Shown: positions 20,073 through 29,948, numbered from the stretch's first letter. The stretch: DNA of 64,000 nt from Listeria costaricensis (GCF_900183385.1 NZ_FXUT01000008.1:62001-126000); one strand, 5' to 3'. Numbers and translations are program-made. The notes: generated by a model not told the origin, from the sequence alone.

Positions 20073-20092
20073 ATTTTGGTATATACCAAAAT
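20073..20092. promoter_or_regulatory. 20-bp perfect palindrome, NagR/DasR-like operator
   Basis: Arms ATTTTGGTAT and ATACCAAAAT meet without a spacer. The core TGGTATATACCA resembles the operator of GntR/HutC-family regulators of amino sugar use (NagR/YvoA, DasR). It lies 130 bases upstream of the chitinase and about 265 bases before secA, so the chitinase is the more likely target. The regulator identity is inference. Confidence 0.5.
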
Positions 20093-20236
20093 AAATGAAA
20101 TGATGTCCTGGCAGGAGAATAATGATAAACCATTCTTAAAAAAATTTTTTTATGTCACATAAAATACACATTCAACAAGTGATCATCGTGCTATAATAAC
20201 TGTTATCACTATAAATACAACAAAATGATCGTGATA

Positions 20237-20266
20237 TTGTCATTTTAGATGAATAAGTGATAAAAT
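20237..20266 (+). promoter_or_regulatory. promoter of secA
   Basis: TTGTCA (20237-20242) and TAAAAT (20261-20266) are 18 bp apart, with a TGA extension before the -10. A further TATAAT at 20192-20197 could be a second, weaker start. Confidence 0.55.
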
Positions 20267-20357
20267 TAATAAGTGTATCTTAAATTAGAATCCTGATTTA
20301 ACATAGTTTGCTTAACTACGATCGTAATGTAGTGAAAACAGTAGAGGAGAATCAATA

Positions 20358-22871
20358 ATGGCAGGTTTATTGAAAAAGATTTTTGAGTCTGGCAAGAAAG
20401 ATATGAAGTATCTCGAAAAAAAAGCAGATAAGATTGAAGCCCTTGCAGACGAAATGGCAGAGCTTTCGGATGATGCTTTGCGTGAGAAAACAGTTGAATT
20501 TAAAGAACGTTATCAAAGTGGGGAATCACTTGATGACTTACTTGTCGAAGCTTTTGCTGTAGCAAGAGAAGGTGCAAAACGGGTTTTAGGCATGTATCCG
20601 TTTCGTGTTCAATTAATGGGGGGGATTGTACTCCATGAAGGGAACATTGCTGAGATGAAAACTGGTGAAGGGAAAACGCTGACGGCAACATTGCCAGTTT
20701 ATTTGAATGCACTATCAGGTGAAGGTGTTCATGTCGTTACGGTCAATGAATATTTGGCTCAGCGGGATGCAGTTGAAATGGGTGAACTGTATCAATTTCT
20801 TGGCTTAACAGTTGGCTTGAATCTTAATGCGCTATCCAGTGAGGAAAAACGCGAACAGTACGCTTGCGATATTACCTATAGTACGAATAATGAGCTTGGT
20901 TTTGACTATTTGCGGGATAATATGGTGGTTTATAAAGAACAGATGGTGCAACGTCCGCTTTCCTTTGCTGTCATCGATGAAGTCGACTCCATTTTAGTCG
21001 ATGAAGCGAGGACACCGCTGATTATTTCAGGTGAAGCAGAAAAATCAACGCTTCTATATGTACGGGCGAATACATTTGCTACGACTTTAGTAGAAGAACG
21101 TGATTTTACAGTCGATATCAAAACCAAATCTGTCAACTTGACGGAAGAAGGTATGGAGCGCGGCGAAAAATACTTCGATGTAGAGAACTTGTATGATTTA
21201 GAAAATGCCGTTCTGTTACACCACATAGCGCAGGCTCTTAAAGCAAATTACACCATGGCGTTAGATGTCGATTATGTGGCGCAAGACGATGAAGTGCTTA
21301 TTGTGGACCAATTTACAGGTCGGATTATGAAAGGTCGTCGTTTTAGTGAAGGATTGCACCAAGCGCTGGAAGCAAAAGAAGGCGTGACGATCCAGAATGA
21401 ATCCAAAACGATGGCAACCATCACTTTCCAAAACTATTTCCGTATGTACAAGAAATTGGCAGGTATGACAGGTACTGCTAAAACGGAAGAAGAAGAATTC
21501 AGAGATATTTATAATATGCGTGTTATTGAAATTCCGACAAATAAACCGATCGTGCGGGATGACCGTCCAGATTTAATTTACACAACGATTGAGGCTAAAT
21601 TTAATGCGGTTGTGGAAGATATTGCAGAGCGGCATGCTAAAGGTCAGCCGGTTCTTGTTGGTACAGTAGCCATCGAGACTTCCGAATTGATTTCAGGCAA
21701 ATTGAAGAAAAAGGGTATCCATCATGATGTCCTTAATGCGAAACAACACGAACGTGAAGCTGATATCATCAAAAATGCCGGTGAAAAAGGTGCTGTTACG
21801 ATTGCAACCAACATGGCTGGTCGTGGTACCGATATTAAACTTGGTGAAGGTGTCATCGAAGTTGGTGGACTAGCGGTTATTGGTACTGAACGGCACGAGT
21901 CTCGCCGGATCGATAACCAGTTGCGTGGTCGTTCAGGACGTCAAGGGGATCCAGGTGTGACACAGTTTTATCTTTCAATGGAAGATGAATTGATGCGTCG
22001 TTTTGGATCGGATAACATGAAGAGTATGATGGAACGCTTCGGTATGGATGAAGAAGCTATTCAAAGTAAGATGGTCAGCCGTGCCGTTGAATCTGCTCAA
22101 AGACGTGTAGAAGGAAATAACTTCGATTCTCGTAAACAAGTCTTGCAGTATGATGATGTTTTACGTCAACAACGGGAAGTGATCTACAAGCAGCGTTATG
22201 AAGTTATTACAGCTGAAAATAGTCTTCGTGAAATTGTCGACAGTATGATCGAACGAACTGTGAATCACATGGTAATGGCTAACGCATCGACGCATGAATC
22301 TGAGGAAGATTGGAATCTGCAAGGGATTGTGGATTATGTAGATGCTAACCTGCTTTCAGAAGGTGCCATAAAAGTTGAGGATCTTGAAAATAAACAACCG
22401 GATAAAATGGAAGCCTACATTTTAGATAAAATCAAGGAAGCCTATGATGCGAAAGAAGAATTGCTTCCAGAAGAACAATTTAATGAGTTCCAAAAAGTGG
22501 TTCTTCTTAGAGTCGTTGATACGAAATGGGTGGATCATATTGATGCGATGGATCATTTGCGTGATGGTATCCATCTGCGGGCATATGGACAAATTGATCC
22601 GCTACGTGAGTATCAATCGGAAGGCTACGAAATGTTCGAACAAATGGTTTCTTCTATTGACGAAGATGTGGCACGCTACATCATGAAAGCTGAAATTAGA
22701 CAAAATCTTGAACGTGAGCAAGTGGCGAAAGGGGAAGCGGTGGATCCAGGAGAAGGAAAACCAGAAGCCAAACGCCAACCGGTTCGCAAAGACAAACACA
22801 TTGGACGCAACGATCCATGTCCATGCGGAAGCGGTAAAAAGTATAAAAATTGCCACGGAAAAGAAGCCTAA
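20358..22871 (+). CDS. secA: preprotein translocase ATPase SecA
   Basis: This 837-residue motor pushes preproteins through the SecYEG channel. Seen are the Walker A region [11 protein letters not shown], the [15 protein letters not shown] box, the motif block [14 protein letters not shown] and [10 protein letters not shown], and the C-terminal zinc-binding tail [17 protein letters not shown]. The length is normal for the main SecA, and the Cys-rich tail separates it from most SecA2 proteins. The ATG follows AGAGGAGAA. Confidence 0.97.
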   Translation: MAGLLKKIFESGKKDMKYLEKKADKIEALADEMAELSDDALREKTVEFKERYQSGESLDDLLVEAFAVAREGAKRVLGMYPFRVQLMGGIVLHEGNIAEMKTGEGKTLTATLPVYLNALSGEGVHVVTVNEYLAQRDAVEMGELYQFLGLTVGLNLNALSSEEKREQYACDITYSTNNELGFDYLRDNMVVYKEQMVQRPLSFAVIDEVDSILVDEARTPLIISGEAEKSTLLYVRANTFATTLVEERDFTVDIKTKSVNLTEEGMERGEKYFDVENLYDLENAVLLHHIAQALKANYTMALDVDYVAQDDEVLIVDQFTGRIMKGRRFSEGLHQALEAKEGVTIQNESKTMATITFQNYFRMYKKLAGMTGTAKTEEEEFRDIYNMRVIEIPTNKPIVRDDRPDLIYTTIEAKFNAVVEDIAERHAKGQPVLVGTVAIETSELISGKLKKKGIHHDVLNAKQHEREADIIKNAGEKGAVTIATNMAGRGTDIKLGEGVIEVGGLAVIGTERHESRRIDNQLRGRSGRQGDPGVTQFYLSMEDELMRRFGSDNMKSMMERFGMDEEAIQSKMVSRAVESAQRRVEGNNFDSRKQVLQYDDVLRQQREVIYKQRYEVITAENSLREIVDSMIERTVNHMVMANASTHESEEDWNLQGIVDYVDANLLSEGAIKVEDLENKQPDKMEAYILDKIKEAYDAKEELLPEEQFNEFQKVVLLRVVDTKWVDHIDAMDHLRDGIHLRAYGQIDPLREYQSEGYEMFEQMVSSIDEDVARYIMKAEIRQNLEREQVAKGEAVDPGEGKPEAKRQPVRKDKHIGRNDPCPCGSGKKYKNCHGKEA

Positions 22872-22884
22872 CAAACGGATGCGA

Positions 22885-22921
22885 GAAGCCAAATCTCAAC
22901 AGAGGTTTGGCTTTGTTTTTG
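22885..22921 (+). terminator. terminator after secA
   Basis: AAGCCAAATCTC pairs with GAGGTTTGGCTT across a four-base loop, followed by TGTTTTTG. The T-run is interrupted, so read-through into prfB is possible. Confidence 0.7.
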
Positions 22922-22949
22922 TCTAGCGGACGCGTTTGATAAGTCCCAC

Positions 22950-22978
22950 TAGCCAAATCGAGCAATTTTCTATATACT
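22950..22978 (+). promoter_or_regulatory. possible promoter of prfB
   Basis: TAGCCA (22950-22955) and TATACT (22973-22978) are 17 bp apart, just downstream of the secA terminator and 42 bases before the prfB start. Confidence 0.4.
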
Positions 22979-23020
22979 AAGATAGATTGTGAAAAAACTT
23001 TTGAAAAGGTGGAAAAAACA

Positions 23021-24122
23021 ATGGAATTAGCAGAAATCCGTAATGCCTTAGAGAATACGGCACAACAAATTAAAGACTTTAGGGGGTCTCTTTGACTTAG
23101 ATAACATGGAAGTGCGTATTGCCGAATTGGAAGACCAAATGCTGGATCCTGATTTTTGGAATGATCAGCAGGCAGCGCAAAAAGTGATTAACGAGTCGAA
23201 TGGGCTGAAAGAAGTTTACAATGCTTTCCACAAAATGGAAGAAGAACAAGAAAATATGGACGTTTCGCTGGAATTGTTGAAAGAAGAGGCAGATAGTGAT
23301 CTTCAAGCTGAGTTGGAAGAAGAGCTTGGCAGCTTTATTCAAGAATTGGCGGACTTTGAACTTAAGTTGATGCTAAACGGTCCTTATGATAAAAATAATG
23401 CAATTTTAGAACTGCATCCAGGTGCTGGCGGAACGGAATCTCAAGACTGGGGTTCCATGCTTTTCAGAATGTATCAGCGCTTTGCTGAGAAAAAGGGCTT
23501 TAAGGTTGAAACGATTGATTATCAAGCCGGCGATGAAGCGGGAATTAAGAGTGTGACTTTGTTGATTAAAGGTCATAATGCATATGGCTATTTGAAAGCA
23601 GAAAAAGGGGTACACCGTCTTGTGCGGATTTCTCCGTTTGATTCATCTGGTCGCCGCCATACGTCATTTGTGTCAGTAGATGTGATGCCGGAAATGGATG
23701 AAGATATTGAAATTGAAGTGCGTTCAGAAGATCTGAAAATAGATACGTATCGGGCAACAGGTGCTGGTGGTCAGCATATCAATACGACTGACTCAGCGGT
23801 CCGGATGACGCACATGCCAACAGGGATTGTCGTCACTTGCCAGTCCGAACGTTCGCAGTTGAAAAACCGTGAGCAGGCGATGCGGATGTTGAAAGCTAAA
23901 CTTTATCAAAAAGAGCAGGAAGAAAAAGAGCAAGAACTTGCTGCTATTCGTGGTGAACAAAAGGAAATTGGTTGGGGCAGTCAGATTCGCTCTTACGTTT
24001 TCCATCCTTATTCCATGGTGAAAGATCATCGTACCAACGAGGAAACAGGGAATACGCAAGCGGTTATGGACGGAGAAATTGATGATTTCATCAATGCCTA
24101 TCTGCGTTCACAAATCGGCTAA
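23021..24122 (+). CDS. prfB: peptide chain release factor 2, with programmed +1 frameshift
   Basis: RF2 reads UAA and UGA stop codons and releases the finished chain. The gene starts at ATG 23021 (after AAAAGGTGG) and runs 24 codons to an in-frame TGA at 23093. A +1 slip at CTT-TGA-C continues from GAC at 23094, giving a 366-residue protein, the normal RF2 length. The catalytic GGQ is in [15 protein letters not shown] and the SPF codon-recognition tripeptide in [14 protein letters not shown]. The frame from ATG 23106 alone would lack the N-terminus. The frameshift lets RF2 tune its own synthesis. Confidence 0.96.
23081..23096 (+). promoter_or_regulatory. prfB programmed frameshift site
   Basis: AGGGGG-TCT-CTT-TGA-C is the canonical site: an internal Shine-Dalgarno-like AGGGGG three bases before the slippery CTT, then the in-frame UGA read by RF2 itself. 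Confidence 0.95.
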
Positions 24123-24140
24123 AAGAGGGGCATAGTAGGA

Positions 24141-24998
24141 GTGAAAAATAGACGGAAAACTTTATCGCCGACTTGGCAAAAAGTGATTGAATATGTATAT
24201 GTGGTACTCGGGGCAGCTATTATTGCACTTGCTTTTAATGTGCTACTTTTACCCAACCATATTGCTTCTGGCGGTGTTAGCGGAATCAGTACAATCGTCA
24301 ATTATCTGACGGGATGGACACCGGCTTTTATCCAGTGGGCGCTGAATATTCCGTTGTTTATTGCGGGTGTTTTCTTTCTTGGGTATCAGTTTGGGATCAA
24401 AACCTTTATCGGTACGATGACGGTGCCATTATTTGTCTATTTGACGCAAGGACTTAAGCCGTGGACGACTGAGCCACTTGTTGCTGCACTGTTTGGCGGC
24501 GTTTTGGTTGGAATCGGTCTGGGGATCGTTTTTCGAGGGAAAGCTTCTACTGGTGGGACGGATGTGGTGGCTCAAATTTTACACCGCTATACACATCTGT
24601 CTTTAGGAATTTGTGTGGCGCTCATTGATGGATTTGTTGTCATTTCGGCGATGTTTGTCTTTGATATCGAATCAGGTCTATACGCGCTTATCGGTCTATT
24701 TGCAACAAGCAAAACAATTGATCTGGTACAAGTGGGATTGAATCAGTCCAAAACAGTATTCATCATTTCAAACAATCAAGAGGCAATTCGTGAGGCAATT
24801 CTTTTTAAAATTGATCGCGGGATTACGCGCCTTTCTGCAAAGGGAGGTTACACGGATGAGGATAAACAGATTCTACTTTGTGTCATTGCACAGCGGGAAT
24901 TTTCACGCTTGAAAGAAGTGGTGAAGGAGATTGATCCGAATGCGTTTGTGGTTGTGATGAGTGCCAGCGAGGTAATGGGAGAAGGCTTTACACTATAA
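24141..24998 (+). CDS. YitT family membrane protein (DUF161/DUF2179)
   Basis: This 285-residue protein starts with a GTG at 24141, after a gap of 18 bases from prfB. The N-terminal ~200 residues hold five or six membrane segments with the family stretches LLPNHIASGGVSGIS and GKASTGGTDVVAQIL. The C-terminal DUF2179 domain (about residues 205-285) includes ITRLSAKGGYTDEDKQILLC and ends near DPNAFVVVMSASEVMGEGF. The function of YitT proteins is unknown; a transport role is often supposed. Confidence 0.85.
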   Translation: MKNRRKTLSPTWQKVIEYVYVVLGAAIIALAFNVLLLPNHIASGGVSGISTIVNYLTGWTPAFIQWALNIPLFIAGVFFLGYQFGIKTFIGTMTVPLFVYLTQGLKPWTTEPLVAALFGGVLVGIGLGIVFRGKASTGGTDVVAQILHRYTHLSLGICVALIDGFVVISAMFVFDIESGLYALIGLFATSKTIDLVQVGLNQSKTVFIISNNQEAIREAILFKIDRGITRLSAKGGYTDEDKQILLCVIAQREFSRLKEVVKEIDPNAFVVVMSASEVMGEGFTL

Positions 24999-25004
24999 AT
25001 TAAT

Positions 25005-25051
25005 CCCCTTTAGAAAAGAGCAGATTGCTTCATTTTCTGAAGGGGTTTTTG
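25005..25051 (+). terminator. terminator after the yitT-like gene
   Basis: CCCCTTTAGAAAA pairs with TTTTCTGAAGGGG (one mismatch), followed by TTTTTG. Confidence 0.85.
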
Positions 25052-25478
25052 AATATCAACTTTTATATAACAGTTTTATGACAACAGAAACTGTGTTATT
25101 GTTCACAAATGGGCGAGAATGCCTGAAATGGTCTGCACCACTTGCTTGGAGATGTAATCATTTTTAATCTGCTTGTAATGTTAATTTGTTCTAAAAAACG
25201 GTACAATAGGGACAGTGAAAAGATGAAGCAGTGAAAACGGCTTTTTTTGTTTGTCCAAAATGATGAAAAATTTTGTTGAACGAATTAGTAGAGACAAATG
25301 GTTATTTACACGAGATTTGATAATGTCATATGATGAAATATAACTGTAATGCAATTAACCCATGTATGAAAAACTACCATGTTATAATGACTCTTGTGTT
25401 GTATAGGCTTTCTCTATACACGGGTTATCATGGTATTACCTTGGGAAAAGCTGATAGAAAGGCAAGTTAGGTGATAAG
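25052..25478 (+). promoter_or_regulatory. ftsEX upstream region with extended -10 and leader hairpin
   Basis: This is a gap of 427 bases without a gene. An extended -10 (TG-T-TATAAT, 25380-25388) has no good -35. The transcript would begin near 25395 and carry a small hairpin, TGTATAG-gctttct-CTATACA. A wider inverted pair, TACCATG before the -10 and CATGGTA after the hairpin, encloses it. The far upstream part is AT-rich and shows nothing I can name. Confidence 0.4.
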
Positions 25479-26165
25479 ATGATAGTAATGGAAGACGTTT
25501 ATAAGAAGTATCCGAATGGGATTACTGCTGCTAACGGTTTGAACGTCGACATCAAAGACGGAGAATTTGTTTATGTAGTTGGTCCGAGTGGGGCTGGTAA
25601 ATCTACATTTATTAAAATGATCTACCGTGAAGAGCGAGCGACAAAAGGTAAGATTAAGGTGGATAATTTTGATCTTATCGAGATGAAGAATCGTGAAGTT
25701 CCTTACTTGCGACGACATGTTGGCGTAGTTTTCCAAGATTTTAAGTTGCTTCCGAGTAAAACAGTTTATGAAAATATTGCATATGCGATGGAAGTTGTCG
25801 AAAAAGATCCGGCTGAAATCAAAGAGCGAGTCATGGAAGTCCTTGATCTTGTTAATTTGAAGCATAAGGTTCGGATGTTGCCCGATGAACTTTCAGGAGG
25901 GGAACAGCAGCGTATCTCGATTGCGCGTTCCATTGCAAATACACCGAAAGTTCTAATCGCAGATGAGCCAACAGGAAATCTCGATCCAGATACCTCATGG
26001 GAAATTATGAACATCCTTGAAGAAATTAATAATCGCGGAACGACCATTGTAATGGCGACACACAATAAAGAAATTGTTAACACGCTGAAACATCGTGTTA
26101 TCGCTATTGAAAATGGAAGAATCGTACGGGATGAACAGCGAGGGGAGTATGGATATGAAATTTAA
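25479..26165 (+). CDS. ftsE: cell-division ABC transporter ATP-binding protein FtsE
   Basis: This 228-residue ATPase pairs with FtsX. FtsEX does not transport a known solute but couples cytoplasmic ATP hydrolysis to activation of peptidoglycan hydrolases outside. Seen are Walker A GPSGAGKST, the Q-loop VFQDFKLLPSKTV, the ABC signature LSGGEQQRISIAR, Walker B VLIADEPTG and the switch His in TIVMATHNKEIV. It overlaps ftsX by 11 bases. Confidence 0.96.
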   Translation: MIVMEDVYKKYPNGITAANGLNVDIKDGEFVYVVGPSGAGKSTFIKMIYREERATKGKIKVDNFDLIEMKNREVPYLRRHVGVVFQDFKLLPSKTVYENIAYAMEVVEKDPAEIKERVMEVLDLVNLKHKVRMLPDELSGGEQQRISIARSIANTPKVLIADEPTGNLDPDTSWEIMNILEEINNRGTTIVMATHNKEIVNTLKHRVIAIENGRIVRDEQRGEYGYEI

Positions 26166-27039
26166 AACCTTTGGCCGACATCTCAGGGAAAGCTTCAAAA
26201 GTCTTTATAGAAACGGCTGGATGACATTTGCAGCAGCAAGTGCTGTGACTGTTACACTCATCCTTGTCAGTGTATTCTTCTCAATACTTCTCAATATGAA
26301 CAAATTAGCATCCGATGTAGAGAATGATGTGCAAATCAACGTACATATTTCGCTGGAGGCGAACAAGCAACAAGAGGAAGAGCTGAAGAAAAACATTGAA
26401 AAGATTGATGGTGTGGAGAGTGTCAAATTCTCATCCAAAGACGATGAACTGAAAAAGCTTGTCGGAACTTACGGAGAAGATTTTGAGCTATTCGAGCAAG
26501 ACAACCCGCTCTACGATGTGTATATCGTTCAGGCGAAAGAGCCATCTCAAACTAAGCAGGTTGCGAATCAAATTGAAAAACTTAAGTATGTCAACGATGT
26601 TAATTACGGAGAGAAAACCGTCGATAAATTATTCAATACCTTGAAATGGGTACGCTATGCTGGTATAGTGTTAAGTATTGGTTTACTTCTTACCGCAATG
26701 TTCCTGATTTCAAACACGATCAAGATTGCGATTTTCTCAAGAAGAAGAGAAATCGAGATTATGAAATTAGTTGGAGCGACCAACTGGTTTATCCGCTGGC
26801 CATTTGTTCTTGAAGGAGCGTGGCTGGGCTTGATCGGTTCGGTAATTCCGGTGGTGCTGACATTTGTAGGCTATGTCAACATTTACGATTGGCTGAATCC
26901 GAAGCTTGGAAGTTCATCACTTTCACTTCTGCCGCCAACACCATTTGCCTTCGAGATAAGTGCACTTGTTATTTTAATCGGTGTATTCATCGGTATTTGG
27001 GGAAGCGCGATTTCGATCAGACGATTCCTTAAAGTATAA
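26155..27039 (+). CDS. ftsX: cell-division ABC permease FtsX
   Basis: This 294-residue permease has four membrane segments. One follows the basic N-terminal tail (TFAAASAVTVTLILVSVFF); then comes a large extracellular domain of about 130 residues, then three more segments. The extracellular loop is the part that contacts hydrolases in FtsEX systems. The ATG at 26155 lies inside the ftsE end and follows GAGGGGAG; a longer open frame from 26095 overlaps ftsE and is not used. Two secreted coiled-coil hydrolases follow directly, which are the likely partners. Confidence 0.95.
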   Translation: MKFKTFGRHLRESFKSLYRNGWMTFAAASAVTVTLILVSVFFSILLNMNKLASDVENDVQINVHISLEANKQQEEELKKNIEKIDGVESVKFSSKDDELKKLVGTYGEDFELFEQDNPLYDVYIVQAKEPSQTKQVANQIEKLKYVNDVNYGEKTVDKLFNTLKWVRYAGIVLSIGLLLTAMFLISNTIKIAIFSRRREIEIMKLVGATNWFIRWPFVLEGAWLGLIGSVIPVVLTFVGYVNIYDWLNPKLGSSSLSLLPPTPFAFEISALVILIGVFIGIWGSAISIRRFLKV

Positions 27040-27044
27040 GAATG

Positions 27045-27074
27045 TGTACATCATGTATATAACCTGTATATAAA
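27045..27074 (+). promoter_or_regulatory. P45 promoter with WalR-like direct repeats
   Basis: TGTATA occurs at 27054-27059 and again at 27065-27070, exactly 5 bp apart. The WalR (YycF) site is TGTWAH-N5-TGTWAH, so each half differs at one position. A TATA-rich -10 overlaps the second repeat. WalR controls CwlO-type hydrolases in Bacillus, which makes the resemblance meaningful but not proven. Confidence 0.4.
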
Positions 27075-27131
27075 AATTTAAACCAAAAAAACGAAAAGAG
27101 AAGCTAGGGAGCTTTTTAGGAGGTAAAATCT

Positions 27132-28349
27132 TTGAAAAAGAATGCGTTTATTGCAGTATCACTTGCAGCAGTTATCAGTCTAACACCTGCTTTTACGACG
27201 AATGTTTTTGCGGACGTAAATACTGACATTCAGGACCAAGATAAAAAAATTAGTGATCTTAAAGGTCAAAAATCAGATTTGGAGTCGCAATTAGCAACTT
27301 TGCAATCTCAACTTGATGAATCTCAAGAGAAAGCAAAAACACTGCAAGCAGAATATGATGAAACTAACAAAGAATTGAAACAGCTAAATGATGATATCGA
27401 AAAAATCAACGAACGCATTAAAGAACGCGAAGAGGTACTGAAAGATCGTGCGCGTGCGATGCAAAAAACATCGAATTCCAATGCATATCTGGACATTATT
27501 TTAAATGCAGAAAGTATCACTGACTTAGTTGGTCGTGTATCTGCTGTCAATCAATTGATGGACTCTGATCAGCAGATTTTAGAAGATCAACAAAATGATG
27601 AAAAAGCTTTACAAGAAAAACAAGCTTCTGTGAAACAAAAACAAGCGGATCAACAAAAAGCGATCCAAGACTATGAAGCAGAACAAGGTAAAATTGAAGC
27701 TCAAAAAGCTCAAAAAGAAGCGGTTGTGACACAATTAGCAGCTGATCAAGCAGCAGCAGAAAATGAAAAATCTGAATTAGTTGCGCAACGTGATCAAGAA
27801 GCTAAGGAAGCAGCCGAAAAAGCAGCACAACTTGAAGAAGCAACTACTGCACAAGCAACAGCTTCATCAAGCAGTAGCGATAACAGTTCATCAAGTTCAA
27901 GTTCTTCTTCTAGTAGCTCATCAAATAGCAGTGCAACAAATAACAGTAGCTCATCCAGTAATAGCATTCCAGCAAGTAGTGGCAGTGCGTATGATAAAAT
28001 GATGTCAACTGCAACGGCGCAACTTGGTAAACCTTACCAACTTGGTGCTTCTGGTCCGAACGCATTTGACTGTTCAGGATTTACTTCCTATTCCTTTGCA
28101 GCCGCTGGAATCAGCTTGCCAAGAACAGCAGCTGGTCAGTATGCAGCTTCTCAAAAAGTCAGTGAAAGCCAAGCAAAACCTGGCGATCTAGTATTCTTCA
28201 ACTATGGTAGCGGGATTGCACACGTAGGGATCTACGTTGGTGGCGGTACAATGATTAATGCACAAGACAATGGTGTTAAATACGATAACATTCACGGCGC
28301 AGGCTGGGGCGAATACCTAGTAGGCTTTGGTCGTGTAGCAAACTTCTAA
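27132..28349 (+). CDS. spl: secreted NlpC/P60 peptidoglycan endopeptidase (P45/CwlO-like)
   Basis: This 405-residue hydrolase starts at TTG 27132 after TTTAGGAGGT. A signal peptide (to about Ala27, TNVFA) leads to a long coiled coil (residues ~30-240), a Ser/Asn-rich linker (~245-285) and a C-terminal NlpC/P60 domain. The catalytic Cys314 is in [11 protein letters not shown] and His364 in [10 protein letters not shown]. The third polar position is Asn376, which the family allows. Members cut peptide cross-bridges in the wall. The coiled coil and the position directly after ftsEX suggest activation by FtsX, as for CwlO and PcsB. Confidence 0.93.
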   Translation: MKKNAFIAVSLAAVISLTPAFTTNVFADVNTDIQDQDKKISDLKGQKSDLESQLATLQSQLDESQEKAKTLQAEYDETNKELKQLNDDIEKINERIKEREEVLKDRARAMQKTSNSNAYLDIILNAESITDLVGRVSAVNQLMDSDQQILEDQQNDEKALQEKQASVKQKQADQQKAIQDYEAEQGKIEAQKAQKEAVVTQLAADQAAAENEKSELVAQRDQEAKEAAEKAAQLEEATTAQATASSSSSDNSSSSSSSSSSSSSNSSATNNSSSSSNSIPASSGSAYDKMMSTATAQLGKPYQLGASGPNAFDCSGFTSYSFAAAGISLPRTAAGQYAASQKVSESQAKPGDLVFFNYGSGIAHVGIYVGGGTMINAQDNGVKYDNIHGAGWGEYLVGFGRVANF

Positions 28350-28378
28350 GAACAGACAACTAAATGTGATTGAAAATA

Positions 28379-28422
28379 GAAAAGTACCTTTGTTGATTGA
28401 CTTTGACAGGGGTACTTTTTTT
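28379..28422 (+). terminator. terminator after spl
   Basis: AAAAGTACC pairs with GGTACTTTT around a 22-base loop, followed by a T-run. Confidence 0.85.
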
Positions 28423-28475
28423 ATTGGAGTAGAGGGGACTTTTCCCTAGAGCCAAAGATTTTTTGAAGGGGGAAG

Positions 28476-29843
28476 ATGATGAAAAAGAGAAATTGGACCA
28501 GCTATATTGTAGTCTTAGCTGGCGCGGTGGTTTTGAATAGTCCCATGCAAGTTTTAGCGGATAGCACGAATGAATTAGAAAAGCGTCAGAATGAATTGAG
28601 TCAAGAACGGTCAAACTTGAACCAGCGTATTGAATCGAAAAATAGTGAGATGGAAAGCATTGGAATGGAACAGCAAAATGCCGCCACGCAGTTGGAATCA
28701 CTTTTAAAAAGTATTGAAGAAACAGATCGTAAATTAAAGGAACAGCAGTCGCAAGTAGATGATGAAAACGCAAAAATCGAAAAATTACAAAAAGATATTG
28801 CTGATTTGAAAGAAAAAATCCAAAATCGGCAGGAAGTCTTAAAAGATCGTGCGCGGGCTATTCAAAAGAATGGAAATGCCCAAAGCTATCTGAATATCTT
28901 GCTGGAATCACAGGACTTTAGCGACTTGATTGAACGTGTCAATGTGGTTTCAGTCTTAGTAAATGCCGATCAGAATATTATTAAGCAGCAAAAAGATGAT
29001 CAGGAGCTGCTGGATCAAAAAGAAACTGCTTCGCAAAAGAAATTGACAGAACTTAAGCTTTTAGCAAGTAAAATTGAAGTTTCAAAAAATAATTTAGAAA
29101 GTCAAAAGGCGGAAAAAAATGATTTGATTTTGGCCTTGGCTGAAAAGGAAAATAAGACGGCTAGTGAGAAAACTCTCCTTGAAAAACAACAGGGCTCCCT
29201 ATCTGCAGAAGAGAAACAGGTGGCTGCGAATATCCAATCGGCCAAAGCGGAAGAGGCACGTAAACAGCAAGAAGCAGCGGCTAAGGCGGAAGAAGCACGA
29301 CGAGCGGCGACTGTGGCAAGTGCTTCTGAAAAAGCGAAAGGTGGGGGCACAGAATCAACCGGCTCGACAAGTGCGGCATCTTCGGCTGGTAGTTCGCAAG
29401 CTACTTCTCCGGCGGCTAACAAACCGAGTGGCAATGGCGGTATGTTTATCAAGCCGGCAGCTGGAATCTTAACTTCGGGATTCAGTGATCGGATTAATCC
29501 GGTAACTGGACAGCATGAATCGCATAAAGGGCAAGATATTGCGGCTGGGGGAACGGTGACAGTTTCGGCAGCGGCAGACGGTACGGTTGTGTTTGCTGGA
29601 TACGGGGCACCGGGCAGTGGCTATGGAGGTTACGGCTATGTGGTCAAGATTGATCATGGGAATGGCTATCAAACGTTGTATGGACATATGCGGGCTGGAA
29701 GTTTGAATGTGGTTGCCGGTCAACGTGTGATGCAGGGACAAGCAATTGGCATTATGGGCTCGACAGGACAGTCAACAGGGCAGCATTTGCATTTTGAAAT
29801 TCATCAAAATGGGGTACCGGTCGATCCGGCGCCTTATCTATAA
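28476..29843 (+). CDS. secreted M23 peptidase with N-terminal coiled coil (EnvC/CwlO-like architecture)
   Basis: This 455-residue protein has a signal peptide (to about Ala28, MQVLA), a long coiled coil (~30-270), an Ala/Ser-rich linker and a C-terminal LytM/M23 domain. The zinc ligands His350 and Asp354 (HKGQD) and His439 (second His of HLHFE) are all present, and catalytic His437 too, so it should be active. The coiled coil shares the block KDRARAxQKN/TSN-AYL-ILxxxxxxDLxxRV with the upstream P45 protein. A duplicated hydrolase pair behind ftsEX suggests two substrates for one activator. The ATG at 28476 is followed by another at 28479. Confidence 0.9.
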   Translation: MMKKRNWTSYIVVLAGAVVLNSPMQVLADSTNELEKRQNELSQERSNLNQRIESKNSEMESIGMEQQNAATQLESLLKSIEETDRKLKEQQSQVDDENAKIEKLQKDIADLKEKIQNRQEVLKDRARAIQKNGNAQSYLNILLESQDFSDLIERVNVVSVLVNADQNIIKQQKDDQELLDQKETASQKKLTELKLLASKIEVSKNNLESQKAEKNDLILALAEKENKTASEKTLLEKQQGSLSAEEKQVAANIQSAKAEEARKQQEAAAKAEEARRAATVASASEKAKGGGTESTGSTSAASSAGSSQATSPAANKPSGNGGMFIKPAAGILTSGFSDRINPVTGQHESHKGQDIAAGGTVTVSAAADGTVVFAGYGAPGSGYGGYGYVVKIDHGNGYQTLYGHMRAGSLNVVAGQRVMQGQAIGIMGSTGQSTGQHLHFEIHQNGVPVDPAPYL

Positions 29844-29847
29844 AGAA

Positions 29848-29879
29848 TGGCGATCCACTTTGTTGGGTCGCTTTTTTTA
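29848..29879 (+). terminator. terminator after the M23 gene
   Basis: GCGATCCA pairs with TGGGTCGC, followed by TTTTTTT. Confidence 0.88.
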
Positions 29880-29948
29880 TGAAGAAATAGGCGTGCCAGC
29901 GTTTTTATGATATGATAAAACAGAGTAAATGCAAAAAGGGGGCGCCAC

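Noticed and set aside
27860-27975. A tandem repeat array in the spl gene
   Set aside because: The AGC/TCA-rich stretch simply encodes the Ser/Asn linker; it has no fixed repeat unit.
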